The notes under the pieces are model-generated. The model did not search any database. It was not told the DNA's origin and saw only the letters and a program-made list of their open reading frames with translations. Both the position numbers and the translations under genes were made by a program. Below are positions 8,652 to 17,151 of a DNA stretch of 35,349 nucleotides, piece by piece. How positions within the stretch are numbered: position 1 is the first letter of the stretch; every line of letters starts with the position of its first letter. Source of the stretch: an uncultured Algisphaera sp. (GTDB taxonomy: Bacteria; Planctomycetota; Phycisphaerae; Phycisphaerales; Phycisphaeraceae); assembly GCA_938015655.1 (NCBI GenBank), contig CALLPP010000060.1, positions 1-35,349 of the forward strand, written 5' to 3'.

Positions 8652-9566
8652 ATGGAAACTTCCGCCCAACTCCAGCCCTCGGTCTTGGTTGCGGTCTGCA
8701 CCCGACACCGCAACGACCTGCTAACGCGCTGCCTCAACAGCCTCGCCGCACTCTCCCCGGCTCCGGGCTGGAACGTCGCCCTGGCGGTGGTCGATAACTC
8801 CGCCGGCCAGACCGCCCGCCCGGTCGCGAAAGCCTTCGCCTCCCGGCCGGGCCTGAACCTTCATTACCTGCATGCACCACGCCAGGGGATTCCCCTGGCA
8901 CGCAACGCCGCGCTACGCTTCGGAATCGAGAACCGGTACGACCACCTGGCCTTCATCGACGACGACGAAACCGCCACGCCCGGATGGCTCATCGCCCTGC
9001 TCCACCACGCCAAACCGGGGGTGATTGTGCACGGCCAGGTCCTCCAGCAGCTCCCCCCCGGGACACCGCCGTGGGTCCAATCCGTGATCGGCCTGCAGAA
9101 AAAGAACAAAGAAGACGGGGCGTTACTGAGCTACTGCGCCACGGACAACATCCTGATCCCCCTCCACACGGTGTCCGAATACAACCTTGTGTTCGACGAA
9201 CGGCGCCCGCTGGCCGGCGGCACCGACGTCCTGTTCACCGCCGCCGCGCGGAAGCTCGGGATGAAAATTATCCAGTGCAACAACGCCACGGTCACCGAGA
9301 CCCTCACCCCCGACCGTGTGCAAATGCCCTGGCTCCGCCGTCGCAAATTCCGTGCGGGAATCGATATCGGCCGTCAAAAATCCCGTAAAGTCAAATCTGT
9401 GTGTTCCGCGGTCTTACAAATCCTGTTCCGCAGCGTGGTGTACCTGCTCGCCACCCTCACCTTCCAGACCGCCGCAAAACACAAAAGCCAGCTCAGAATC
9501 TGGCGCTCCGCCGGGGTCATCAGCGGCGCCCTGGGCGGCAGCGTCGATGCTTACGCGGACCGGTAG
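8652..9566 (+). CDS. GT2-family glycosyltransferase
   Basis: A 304-residue GT-A fold enzyme. The first 110 residues hold the canonical start (SVLVAVCTRHRNDLLTRCL), the VDNSAG donor-binding turn and the metal-binding acidic cluster FIDDDE (Asp103-105). The central LAGGTDVLF contributes a further acidic acceptor-side motif. A hydrophobic stretch near the C-terminus (LFRSVVYLLATLTF) may attach it to the membrane. It should transfer a sugar from a nucleotide donor to a surface glycan. It is separated from the preceding glycosyltransferase only by repeat copy A and converges with the CgeB-like gene on the other strand. The exact sugar is unknown. Confidence 0.92.
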   Translation: METSAQLQPSVLVAVCTRHRNDLLTRCLNSLAALSPAPGWNVALAVVDNSAGQTARPVAKAFASRPGLNLHYLHAPRQGIPLARNAALRFGIENRYDHLAFIDDDETATPGWLIALLHHAKPGVIVHGQVLQQLPPGTPPWVQSVIGLQKKNKEDGALLSYCATDNILIPLHTVSEYNLVFDERRPLAGGTDVLFTAAARKLGMKIIQCNNATVTETLTPDRVQMPWLRRRKFRAGIDIGRQKSRKVKSVCSAVLQILFRSVVYLLATLTFQTAAKHKSQLRIWRSAGVISGALGGSVDAYADR

Positions 9567-9627
9567 CTCACCGCCGCGAGCCATCCGCCGAGCACCCACA
9601 GAACACCGTTTTCGCCTCGGCATCCGG

Positions 9628-10680
9628 TCAAACCCTTCCCGGCTCTGAAGCTTCCAACCAGACGTAAGGGTGAGAAAACCGCTGCCCCGCGGCCGTCTCC
9701 ACGATGTTCTGCGCATACAGCCGGTTGTTCATCTCTTGGTGAAAAAACGCTCGCGTGCGCGCTGCACGCTCGCGCCGCTCATCATCGGCCTGCGCAAAAT
9801 ACGCGATCTTCTCCCGCAGGTCGTCCACGTCCGCGTAGTACACCGCGCTGTCTTCGGGCAGCAGAGTCTGAAAACCATTGTCTTGGTGGGTGATCACCAA
9901 AAGGCCGTTGCCCGCCAGCTGGGCCATCCGGGCCGAGGAATACCAGGCGTGGCCCTCGTCCCGGTTCAGGTTCAAGCCCATGGCCGACCGGCTCAGCACC
10001 CGGTCGTACGCCCGGCCCCAGACCGCCGGCGTGCCAAACAGGCCGAACGTATCGAAACGCACGTCCGGCGGAAGCTGCTCCTTCAACGCCCGCAGCACCT
10101 GTTCCCGGCGGGTGTGCTTGGTTGCGTTGCCGCAGAACACCAGGTCCCGGTCCAGCTCATCCCCAGCCTGCTGCGAGACGTCAAAACGCTCGATCGCCGG
10201 ATCCACCGGGTTGGGCATGTGGAACAGCCGGTCCTTGAAATCGGGGAAGAATTCATCCAGGGTCGGTTTACCCGTGGACACAAACAAAAAATCGCAGCAG
10301 GCCGCCCGCCGGCGGATGCGCTCCACGTTGCTGGGCACAAACAACGGGTCGTTGTTCAGATCGATCAGCGGCACCCCGTGCCGCCGCTTAAGGCGCCGCA
10401 GCGTGGCGTCGGTGATCAGGTCCGCGTGCCCGGTCATGATCATCGTCGGCTCGAACGCCTCGGCGGTCTCAAGCAACCGCCGGTTGGCCTTGCCCCGGCC
10501 CAGATCACGCCAGCCGAAGGGCGCCTCGAAGGCGGCCACATCGCGGTCGCTGAAAAACAACACGTCGTGGCCGTTCTGGATCAGCCCCCGGTGCAGCTTG
10601 TTGAACCAGCTCACCCGCGTGTGGCCGTAGCGCCGCAGCTGGGCAAAACCAATAAGCAAGATGCGTTCGAACGTCGGCAT
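9628..10680 (-). CDS. CgeB-like glycosyltransferase (GT1-type C-terminal domain)
   Basis: About 350 residues from ATG 10680 (MPTFERILLIGFAQL), preferred over the track's 10707. The N-terminal half has WFNKLHRGLIQNGHDVLFFS and the pattern of CgeB/DUF3880-type proteins. The C-terminal half carries SSARMAQLAGNGLLVITHQDNGF and the FFHQEMNNRLYAQNIV tail, typical of Glyco_trans_1_2 domains. These GT-B enzymes decorate surface or spore polysaccharides. It is the only minus-strand gene between the two plus-strand glycosyltransferase groups and is divergent from the next one. The long plus-strand ORF 9670-11961 covers it antisense and is not coding in that part. Confidence 0.87.
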   Translation of the reverse strand: MPTFERILLIGFAQLRRYGHTRVSWFNKLHRGLIQNGHDVLFFSDRDVAAFEAPFGWRDLGRGKANRRLLETAEAFEPTMIMTGHADLITDATLRRLKRRHGVPLIDLNNDPLFVPSNVERIRRRAACCDFLFVSTGKPTLDEFFPDFKDRLFHMPNPVDPAIERFDVSQQAGDELDRDLVFCGNATKHTRREQVLRALKEQLPPDVRFDTFGLFGTPAVWGRAYDRVLSRSAMGLNLNRDEGHAWYSSARMAQLAGNGLLVITHQDNGFQTLLPEDSAVYYADVDDLREKIAYFAQADDERRERAARTRAFFHQEMNNRLYAQNIVETAAGQRFSHPYVWLEASEPGRV

Positions 10681-10911
10681 AAACAGAGGATAATAGAAAC
10701 CACCCAAGCCGAACCCCGGCGTCGCTCACGACCCCCGGGTCAGCCCTTGCCCCCGTCACCGGGCCGGCGGCGACGCTCCAAACCCCAGATTCGACTATTC
10801 TCCCTCAAACAACGGTGCCCGCATCACACGATGCAAATCCATTTTTTTGTACGAAGCCACGAACGGCCCCGCCGCCTTCTATTCGCAACACCCCGTCGGG
10901 AGCGTGAGACA

Positions 10912-11961
10912 ATGCGCGTCATGCATGTGATGGCAGGTGCGGCCGAAGGCGGCGCCGAAAATATTATGCTGGAGTCGGTGTGTGCCCTGGCGGACGCAGG
11001 CCTCGAACAGCACGTCATCACCCGGCCGCACAACCCGTTCCGACTGGAAACGTTCGCCGGCCTGGGCATCGGCTGCACAACCTGTTCTTTCAACCTGCGT
11101 TGGCCTTTCCCCACCCGGAAAAAAGTTCGCGAGGCCATCCAGCGTTTCCAACCCGACGTTATCGAGTACTGGATGGGCCGGGCCGGGCAGTTTGCGGTAG
11201 CCGAACACCGGTCGCGCTCGTTGGCCTGGTACGGCGGGTACTACAAGCTTGAACGCTTTGTCAACTGTGAGTGGCACATTGGCTTGACCAAAGACCTGCT
11301 ACGGCACATCCGCGGCCAGGGGGTGGCCGAAGACCGCTCGCTGATCGTGCACACCTACGCCAACTTCGAAGACGCCACGCCGACCGACCGCGACAGCCTC
11401 GACACCCCCCCAGACGCACCGGTCGCCCTCGCCCTCGCTCGGCTGCACGAGAAAAAAGGCCTTGATACCCTGCTGGACGCCACGCAGCAGGTCCCAGGCC
11501 TCTACGTCTGGATTGCCGGCGACGGGCCGCTGGAAGCAGCATTAAAACAGCAGGCCCACGCGCTAGGTCTGGAAGACCGGGTGCGCTTCTTGGGCTGGCG
11601 CAACGACCGGGGCTCCCTGCTGGCTGCCTGCGACTTCGTCGCCTTTCCCTCCCGCTACGAACCGTTCGGCACCGTGACCGTTGATGCCTGGGCCGCCAAC
11701 AAGCCACTCGTCGCCGCCGACGCGGTCGGCCCGGCCGCTTACGTAGAAGACGGGGTTTCGGGGCTCATGGTTCCCAAGAACGACGTCGAAGCCCTGGCCC
11801 GGGCCATGCGCCGCGTGGTCGAAGAAGAGGGGCTGGCCGCAAAGCTCGTTGCCGGCGGACAAGCGGCCTACCAGGCGCAGTTTACGCAAGAAGCTTTCGT
11901 ACGCGACCAGATCGCCGCCTACGAGCGTGTGATCGCCGCGGACCAGCGCACGCAGGCCTAG
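10912..11961 (+). CDS. GT4-family glycosyltransferase
   Basis: The real gene is the second half of the track ORF starting at 9670. The start is ATG 10912 (MRVMHVMAGAAEGGAEN), a typical GT4 N-terminus with a glycine-rich acceptor loop. The C-terminal donor domain shows ALARLHEKKGLDTLLDA, WIAGDGPLEAAL and YEPFGTVTVDAWAANKPLVA. The second Glu of the usual E-x7-E motif is replaced by Asp, a tolerated variant. With 349 residues it is a normal length for the family. It should add a sugar to the same surface glycan as its neighbours and is followed by a YrbL-like gene 54 bases on. The specificity is unknown. Confidence 0.91.
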   Translation: MRVMHVMAGAAEGGAENIMLESVCALADAGLEQHVITRPHNPFRLETFAGLGIGCTTCSFNLRWPFPTRKKVREAIQRFQPDVIEYWMGRAGQFAVAEHRSRSLAWYGGYYKLERFVNCEWHIGLTKDLLRHIRGQGVAEDRSLIVHTYANFEDATPTDRDSLDTPPDAPVALALARLHEKKGLDTLLDATQQVPGLYVWIAGDGPLEAALKQQAHALGLEDRVRFLGWRNDRGSLLAACDFVAFPSRYEPFGTVTVDAWAANKPLVAADAVGPAAYVEDGVSGLMVPKNDVEALARAMRRVVEEEGLAAKLVAGGQAAYQAQFTQEAFVRDQIAAYERVIAADQRTQA

Positions 11962-12015
11962 ACAAACGGCACCCAGCGGCGCCCCCGCGGCCGGGGAAAG
12001 CGGCCTCACCAAGCC

Positions 12016-12648
12016 ATGCACCAAACCTTAGCCCTGAAAGACCAAGAACCCCTGTCTTTTGGTACGACCAAAGAGGTTTACCAACACCCCGCCGATCCGT
12101 CCCTGCTGATTAAGGTGGTTAAAGAATCTTCCGGACGCCACCGACCCCCTGCGGGTCTGTTGCGTCGCGTGGGTCACTACCACGAATACATCACTGAAAT
12201 CATCGAATACCTCGCGACAAAAAACGTTGCCCCAGAAAACGCCCGCTACCTCGAAACCATCGTCGGCCTCGCCGATACCGACCTGGGCGTCGGCCTGGTG
12301 GTCAAAGCGATCACCACCCGGGAAGGTGATTTGGCCCCCACGCTCGCGCAGCTGGTCGCAAAAAACGGTCTGTCCGAAGTCCAATCCGACGCGCTGGATT
12401 CCATTCTTATGTGGGTTTCGTGCACCAACGTCATCGTGCGCGACTTCTCCATGAACAACCTTCTATGGGATGAGCAAACGAATCACTTTGTGATCATCGA
12501 TGGCGTGGGTGCCAAGCCGGCTTATTCACTGCGACCGCTGTGGCGACGGTACAACATTCACGCCAACCGCAAAAAGATAAACAAACTAAAATCGCGTATC
12601 CACAACGTGATGCGGGCCCGTAGCCCTGCGCCCCAAAGCCGGCAATAA
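12016..12648 (+). CDS. YrbL-like kinase-fold protein (copy 1)
   Basis: A 210-residue protein of the PhoP-regulated YrbL family, which has a protein-kinase-like fold. The start LSFGTTKEVYQHPADPSLLIKVVK resembles the kinase glycine loop and the Lys-containing strand 3. IVRDFSMNNLL corresponds to the catalytic loop and FVIIDGVG to the metal-binding DFG-like loop. In enteric bacteria YrbL is induced by PhoP and by envelope signals but its substrate is not established. The location inside a glycan locus suggests phosphorylation of a sugar or lipid A part, as WaaP/KdkA enzymes of the same superfamily do. That role is inference. A paralogue follows about 200 bases downstream. Confidence 0.82.
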   Translation: MHQTLALKDQEPLSFGTTKEVYQHPADPSLLIKVVKESSGRHRPPAGLLRRVGHYHEYITEIIEYLATKNVAPENARYLETIVGLADTDLGVGLVVKAITTREGDLAPTLAQLVAKNGLSEVQSDALDSILMWVSCTNVIVRDFSMNNLLWDEQTNHFVIIDGVGAKPAYSLRPLWRRYNIHANRKKINKLKSRIHNVMRARSPAPQSRQ

Positions 12649-12852
12649 ACCAGCAGGCGCGGCGCCAATAAACTTGCGCCCCGGCAGGGCAGCCGCTCTG
12701 GCAGAGAACCCAGGCGGCGGAGGCTCTACAAGGCAGGCATCCTTTGCATCGCGGGCCCGTCTGGACTTGGCGCCCCCTGCTTGACCACCGCCACCGCGGC
12801 GCCCGGCCGGGTCAAACTGAACGCCGTTGGGCGCCCCCCTTTCCGAACCCCC

Positions 12853-13527
12853 ATGCTGAATCTTTCCTCACACGAGCCTTTTGCGATCGGTGGGCGGCGC
12901 GCGTGCTACGTCGCCCCGGACGCCCCGGATCAGTGCGTGAAGGTCTTGCGGGCCGACCGCTCCACCCGGGCACGCCTGTCCGGAAACTCTTGGGTTCCCG
13001 CGGCCTGGCGCCGGGCGTACGACAACAACGCCGACGAGCAGCACGCGTTGGAGTCTTTGCAGCGGCGGCTGGGGCCCGGGATCACGTCACAGCACCTGCC
13101 GCTGTGCCACGGCGTGTGCGCGACCGATCTGGGCCCGGGCCTCCGGCTGGACCTGATCCGCGACCCGGACGGGGCGATCTCGCGCGACCTGAGACACCAC
13201 GCGCGGGCCGGCGCCCGGGCGGCGGAGTTCCGTCCGGCGTTCGAGGCTTTTGGCGCTTGGTTGCTGGAGCACCGGGTGATGACCCGGGTGCTGCACGACC
13301 ACAACCTGGTGGCGCAGAAACAGGCCGGTGGCGGGTGGCGGCTGGTGCTGATCGACGGGATCGGCGACCGGGCGTGGATCCCGCTGCGCCGCTGGGTGGC
13401 CCCCGCGGCGCGGCGCGCGGTGCGGCAAAGGCTGGCGACCGGCTGGCCCCGCATCGAGGAACGCTTCGCGCGGGCGGCTCAACCCGCCGCGGACTCGGCC
13501 CCCTCGGTGCCGACCAGCCCCGCGTAG
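12853..13527 (+). CDS. YrbL-like kinase-fold protein (copy 2)
   Basis: The preferred start is ATG 12853 (MLNLSSHEPFAIGGRRACY), giving 224 residues; the track start 12781 adds an unlikely tail. It shares the layout of the preceding gene: GGRRACYVAPDAPDQCVKVL at the nucleotide-loop position, MTRVLHDHNLV as catalytic loop, and LVLIDGIGD as metal loop followed by a conserved WIPLRRW. Sequence identity to copy 1 is low, so this is an old duplication or two separate acquisitions. It is much richer in Arg and GC than copy 1. Its last 49 bases overlap, tail to tail, the 3' end of the convergent glycosyltransferase gene. Confidence 0.75.
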   Translation: MLNLSSHEPFAIGGRRACYVAPDAPDQCVKVLRADRSTRARLSGNSWVPAAWRRAYDNNADEQHALESLQRRLGPGITSQHLPLCHGVCATDLGPGLRLDLIRDPDGAISRDLRHHARAGARAAEFRPAFEAFGAWLLEHRVMTRVLHDHNLVAQKQAGGGWRLVLIDGIGDRAWIPLRRWVAPAARRAVRQRLATGWPRIEERFARAAQPAADSAPSVPTSPA

Positions 13528-14606
13528 ACCGCCAGGGTTTTCTCGCACATCGCCGCCAGGCTAAAGGGCCCCACCCCACCGGGCACCGGCGGGGCGCCCC
13601 GGGCGTGCCAGCCGACCAAGATTTCTTCGGCGTGGTCCAGGTCGAGCGGCCGCACCAGTCCCGCGGGATACAAAGCTTCCAGCTGCTCTTGTACGCCGCC
13701 ATGGGCGTAGCCCAGCGTCGGCACGCCCAGGCTCAAGGCCTCGAGCGTCACCCGCCCAAACGCCTCTGGGTCTTTCGACAACGAGATCACGGCATCGGAC
13801 ACCGCCAGCACCTCGCGTAGGTCGTCGCGGTGCCCCAAAAAACTCACCGCATCGGCCAGCCCGCGCTCCGACGCCACGGACCGCAGCGCGTCGAAAAATC
13901 CCTGGCGGCGTGGGTGAGGGCCCCCGGCGATCAGCCCGTGGACCGGCACGCCGCGACCCCGAAGCCGCGCCACCAGGTCGAGAAACTCGGCCTGACCCTT
14001 CCAGCCGGTCACCCGGCCCGGCAGCGTAAGCAGGTAATCCTTGGGCCGGGCCTCGCGGATCTTGGCCGCCGGGCTGCCGGCAGGCGCACGGTGCCCCGTC
14101 GGCATCGCTTCAGGGTCCACCCCGCGGTGGATCACCTTGAGACGCGATTCGGGGCACCGTGGGTAGTGCTCCCGCACATAGCCATGCACCGCTTGGGACA
14201 CGCACACCACCGCTTCGCCGAAGGTCATCACCGCGGAGTACGCGTTCACCGAGTAAAAGCCGTGAACCGTGGACACCAGCCGGGGGCGCTGCTTCCGCGG
14301 CAGGCTGCGCCACGCCAGATAGACCAGCCACGCGGGCACGCGCGAGCGCACGTGCACCACGTCGGGCCGCTCGCGCCGCATCCACGACCGCAGCTTCGGG
14401 ATCGCCGGCAGCGAGCGTGGGGATTTGCGATGAACCGGCAAAAGGGTGTGCGTGGACCCCTCGTCTTCCAACCGCTGCACCTGGCGCCCGCCCGCGGAAA
14501 TCACGTGCGACGCGTGCCCTTGGCCAACCAGAAAACGTCCCAGTTCCAGCGTCCCCCGCTCCACGCCGCCCGCGTTGAGCTCGGGCAATACCTGCAACAC
14601 TTTCAT
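13479..14606 (-). CDS. GT4-family glycosyltransferase
   Basis: A 375-residue enzyme from ATG 14606 (MKVLQVLPELNAGGVERGT), the classic GT4 start with the GGVERG acceptor loop. Donor-domain landmarks are LTLPGRVTGWKGQAEFL, GLIAGGPHPRRQ and EAFGRVTLEALSLGVPTLGY with the E-x7-E pair. N-terminal HVRSRVPAWL and STVHGFYSVN match the family of lipopolysaccharide core or O-antigen glycosyltransferases. It is divergent from the ELM1-family gene and overlaps the convergent kinase-like gene by 49 bases. The track start (14711) is upstream of the natural N-terminus. The sugar transferred is unknown. Confidence 0.92.
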   Translation of the reverse strand: MKVLQVLPELNAGGVERGTLELGRFLVGQGHASHVISAGGRQVQRLEDEGSTHTLLPVHRKSPRSLPAIPKLRSWMRRERPDVVHVRSRVPAWLVYLAWRSLPRKQRPRLVSTVHGFYSVNAYSAVMTFGEAVVCVSQAVHGYVREHYPRCPESRLKVIHRGVDPEAMPTGHRAPAGSPAAKIREARPKDYLLTLPGRVTGWKGQAEFLDLVARLRGRGVPVHGLIAGGPHPRRQGFFDALRSVASERGLADAVSFLGHRDDLREVLAVSDAVISLSKDPEAFGRVTLEALSLGVPTLGYAHGGVQEQLEALYPAGLVRPLDLDHAEEILVGWHARGAPPVPGGVGPFSLAAMCEKTLAVYAGLVGTEGAESAAG

Positions 14607-14788
14607 GGTAAATATCCAAAGGTTGGCCAGTGTCACCGCGCAGCTCCCGGGCCGGGCTGAAGCGGGCGCACCGCAGACAGGCGCACCACGATAGCCGCAG
14701 CCGGTCCACACCGGCTCTGGTCACACCGCACGCCGAACCGCGTGCGGCCCGGCCAACCCGCGGACGGAGGCTGCTAGACTCGCCGGTC

Positions 14789-15748
14789 GTGCAGACGCCA
14801 ACTGACTCCGACTCCGACACCCGCCCTGTGTGGTGGTTTACCGACGGCAAACCGGGCCACGTTTCACAAGTCCACGGTCTGCTCAACGCCTTGCGTGTGC
14901 GGCAGGACGTCGAGCTCACCACCGTCGATTGCGCCCCCAGCGCCCGGCCTCTGAAACTGCCCCCAACTCCTAAGCAGACACCGTTGCTGCTCGGGGCCGG
15001 GCGGGCCACCCACCGCCCCCTGCTCACCGCCAAGCGGGTCACCGGTGGCTTGGCGGTCGTGCTTATGAACCCGGTTGGACCCACCGGCCGCCACAAGCGA
15101 GGCTTCGACCTCAAAGTGATCCCGGAACACGACGGCGTGGCGCCGCACGATGGGGTGATCCTCACCGTCGGCGCACTCAACCCCCTGACCGCCGAGGGGC
15201 CCCACGCCCCGGATCACGGCGTCATGCTAATCGGCGGACCCTCGCGCCGCTTCGGCTGGGACGCCCAAGGCACCCTCGAAAACCTCCGGGACGTGATCAA
15301 ACGCAGCCCCGGTGTTCACCAATGGGCGGCGACCAGTTCGCGCCGCACCCCCGCGGCGTTTCTCGACGCCATGGCGCAGCTAAAACCTGCCGTCTCGTTC
15401 ACCCCGGCCGCCGACACGCCGGCGGGCTGGGTGGGGCAACAGCTGGCCCGGTCCCAGACCGCCTGGGTGACCGAAGACAGCGTGTCAATGGTCTTCGAAG
15501 CCCTGACCGCCGGATGCCGCGTGGGCCTGCTGCCCGTGCCCCGCAGACGGGGGCTCGCCCAGCGGCTGCTGGGCCGCGGCCCGGGGCGGGTGGTTGCCGG
15601 TGCCCAACGGCTGATCAGCGACGGCCGTGTGACGCGCTACCAAGACTGGCGAGGGGGCCAGGCGCTACCTCCCCCCCGCCCTCTGGCCGAAGCCCAGCGG
15701 GTGGCCCGGCTTGTGTTGGAGCAGTGGAACGCCCATGCGCTGGCCTGA
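14789..15748 (+). CDS. ELM1-family (mitochondrial fission ELM1-like) protein
   Basis: About 319 residues from a GTG at 14789 (VQTPTDSDSDTRP...). The N-terminus has WWFTDGKPGHVSQVHGLLNAL, and the body has LLLGAGRATHRPLL, LIGGPSRRFGWD and TEDSVSMVFEALTAGCRVGLLPV. This pattern matches the ELM1 family (COG3660), which looks like a GT-B fold related to glycosyltransferases. In bacteria it is usually found in lipopolysaccharide or lipid A loci, often with Kdo transferase or acyltransferase genes. Here it converges with the LpxL-like gene, which agrees. The biochemical activity in bacteria is not established. The name refers to a plant organelle-fission protein and should not be taken literally. Confidence 0.85.
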   Translation: MQTPTDSDSDTRPVWWFTDGKPGHVSQVHGLLNALRVRQDVELTTVDCAPSARPLKLPPTPKQTPLLLGAGRATHRPLLTAKRVTGGLAVVLMNPVGPTGRHKRGFDLKVIPEHDGVAPHDGVILTVGALNPLTAEGPHAPDHGVMLIGGPSRRFGWDAQGTLENLRDVIKRSPGVHQWAATSSRRTPAAFLDAMAQLKPAVSFTPAADTPAGWVGQQLARSQTAWVTEDSVSMVFEALTAGCRVGLLPVPRRRGLAQRLLGRGPGRVVAGAQRLISDGRVTRYQDWRGGQALPPPRPLAEAQRVARLVLEQWNAHALA

Positions 15749-15811
15749 TACGGCGCCCAAGTTCCTGCCCCCGCGAAACCCGCGGCAACCCACCGCGGGC
15801 GCCGCCCCCCC

Positions 15812-15973
15812 TAAAGCACCGCATCAGATTATCTGACCCGCTGACGCCAGCGGAATGCGGCTCCCACAAGGAGGTTGAAACAAGCAATCCCAAAAAGTTG
15901 CCGATGAAAACCGACACCGCGGGGGCGACATCTTGCAAGGCGGGACGGTTAAATAATGTGGCGCGGTGCTTTA
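15812..15973. repeat. Dispersed repeat copy B with terminal inverted repeats (MITE-like)
   Basis: The element is bounded by a perfect 11-bp inverted repeat, TAAAGCACCGC at 15812-15822 and GCGGTGCTTTA at 15963-15973, both ending in TA. Its interior (15815-15926) is 75% identical to copy A at 8477-8588. It lies between two convergent genes, and its right end supplies the TAA stop of the LpxL-like gene. TA ends recall elements moved by IS630/Tc1-type transposases; no transposase is present in the window. Confidence 0.68.
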
Positions 15974-17032
15974 AGTTTCCAACTGCTTGGTCACGCGTCT
16001 TTTTTTCTTCTTTTTTTCCACCTTGTCCACCGGCGGTGGGTTCTCTAGCCGGGCCATCAACGCGTCATCCATCCACGGCAGGTCTTCGAGCTTGCGGCGT
16101 AGCCCCCCGGGGATGGGCTTACCCAGCTGTTCGTGGCGAGGGCGGTGCTTCCAGCGCCGGTGGGTCCACAAGAACTGGTCGGGCCGCAGCCGCACCATGC
16201 GCTCAATCGCCCGGCAGTAGCGTGCGGTGATGTAGTAGAGCGGGTCTTCTCGGGACTCCCACTCTTCGGGGTGAATGATGTCCGAAGTGCCGACTTCAAA
16301 GCGAAAGTTCCCGGGCAGCCGGTGCCCATAGCCGATGATGATTGGCGTGCGGTAGTTCATGGCCAGCAGGCCAATGCTCTTGTACGTGCTCGCCAGACGG
16401 CCGAAAAACGGTACAAAAACACCTTTAGAACCCGCGTTTTGATCGGCCGTAAAGGCCAGCAGCCCGCCGTTTTCCAGCACCGAGGTCATCCGCTGGGTCG
16501 CGTCAAACTTGGTGACGATGCGCATGCCGTGCCGCTCACGAATACCCAGCAACCAGTCGTTGATCAGCCGGTTGTCCAGCGGCCGGGCGATCGTGCTGGT
16601 GTGGTAACCCAGCATCGCCAAGAAGTACCCCAGCACCTCCCAGTTGCCCAAGTGAGCGCCCAATAAAATCCGGGGCCCGTCGGCATTCAGCACGTCGATC
16701 GCCGGCCCCAGCTCGCGGGTCTCAATGTGGTCGCGCCAGCTGTCGGCGTTGAGGACCTGCGGGGTCTGCAACACCTCAAACGCCAGCTGCATCAGGCTCC
16801 GCGTCGATTCACGGGCGCAGTCCGCCACCTGCTGCTCGGTCCACTCCGGAAAACAAATTCGGATGTGGTACCGAGCCCGCATCCGGTGTTTGTGGTCAAA
16901 GCGGTCAAATAGATCACCGATTCGCACAGCCATACGCTGATTGGCGCCGGGCGGAAACGAGGTTGCGGCCGCGGATAACAACCGCGCCGCAACGTATTCA
17001 AACTTCTCGTAGAGGGGGCCGCGTTTCGCCAT
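15971..17032 (-). CDS. lpxL: Lipid A biosynthesis (lauroyl-type) acyltransferase
   Basis: A 353-residue membrane-associated acyltransferase of the LpxL/HtrB family, which adds a secondary fatty acid to the Kdo-lipid A precursor at the inner face of the cytoplasmic membrane. The catalytic HX4E motif is HLGNWE (His127, Glu132). Further landmarks are TIARPLDNRLINDWLL, FTADQNAGSKGVFVPFFG and the C-terminal FLWTHRRWKHRP. Length is slightly above the usual 300-320 because of a Lys-rich tail (KVEKKKKKRRVTK). The stop codon lies within the right end of the MITE-like repeat, so the basic tail may have been altered by that insertion. Its presence indicates lipid A-bearing lipopolysaccharide in this organism. 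Confidence 0.93.
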   Translation of the reverse strand: MAKRGPLYEKFEYVAARLLSAAATSFPPGANQRMAVRIGDLFDRFDHKHRMRARYHIRICFPEWTEQQVADCARESTRSLMQLAFEVLQTPQVLNADSWRDHIETRELGPAIDVLNADGPRILLGAHLGNWEVLGYFLAMLGYHTSTIARPLDNRLINDWLLGIRERHGMRIVTKFDATQRMTSVLENGGLLAFTADQNAGSKGVFVPFFGRLASTYKSIGLLAMNYRTPIIIGYGHRLPGNFRFEVGTSDIIHPEEWESREDPLYYITARYCRAIERMVRLRPDQFLWTHRRWKHRPRHEQLGKPIPGGLRRKLEDLPWMDDALMARLENPPPVDKVEKKKKKRRVTKQLET

Positions 17033-17100
17033 AGACCGTTAAAGACCGTCACAAGAACCGGGCCGCGCCAGCCCGGCTTCACGCGGGCGGTGCAGCGCAT

Positions 17101-17123
17101 AAAAAGACCCGCCGATGGGCGGG
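17101..17123 (-). terminator. Intrinsic terminator of the coiled-coil gene
   Basis: Read on the minus strand, CCCGCC-CATC-GGCGGG forms a six-pair GC stem and is followed by TCTTTTT. It sits about 30 bases after the stop codon of the gene at 17152-18429, as expected for a Rho-independent terminator. Confidence 0.8.
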
Positions 17124-17151
17124 CACGGTGCGGAATACAACCGCCGGAGGA

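Noticed and set aside
9670-10911. First 414 codons of the plus-strand ORF 9670-11961
   Set aside because: They lie antisense to the CgeB-like gene. The authentic GT4 N-terminus begins at ATG 10912.
12744-13820. 358-codon plus-strand ORF in an alternative frame
   Set aside because: It overlaps the YrbL-like gene in another frame and runs antisense into the GT4 gene. Its Arg/Gly/Pro-rich product has no motif.
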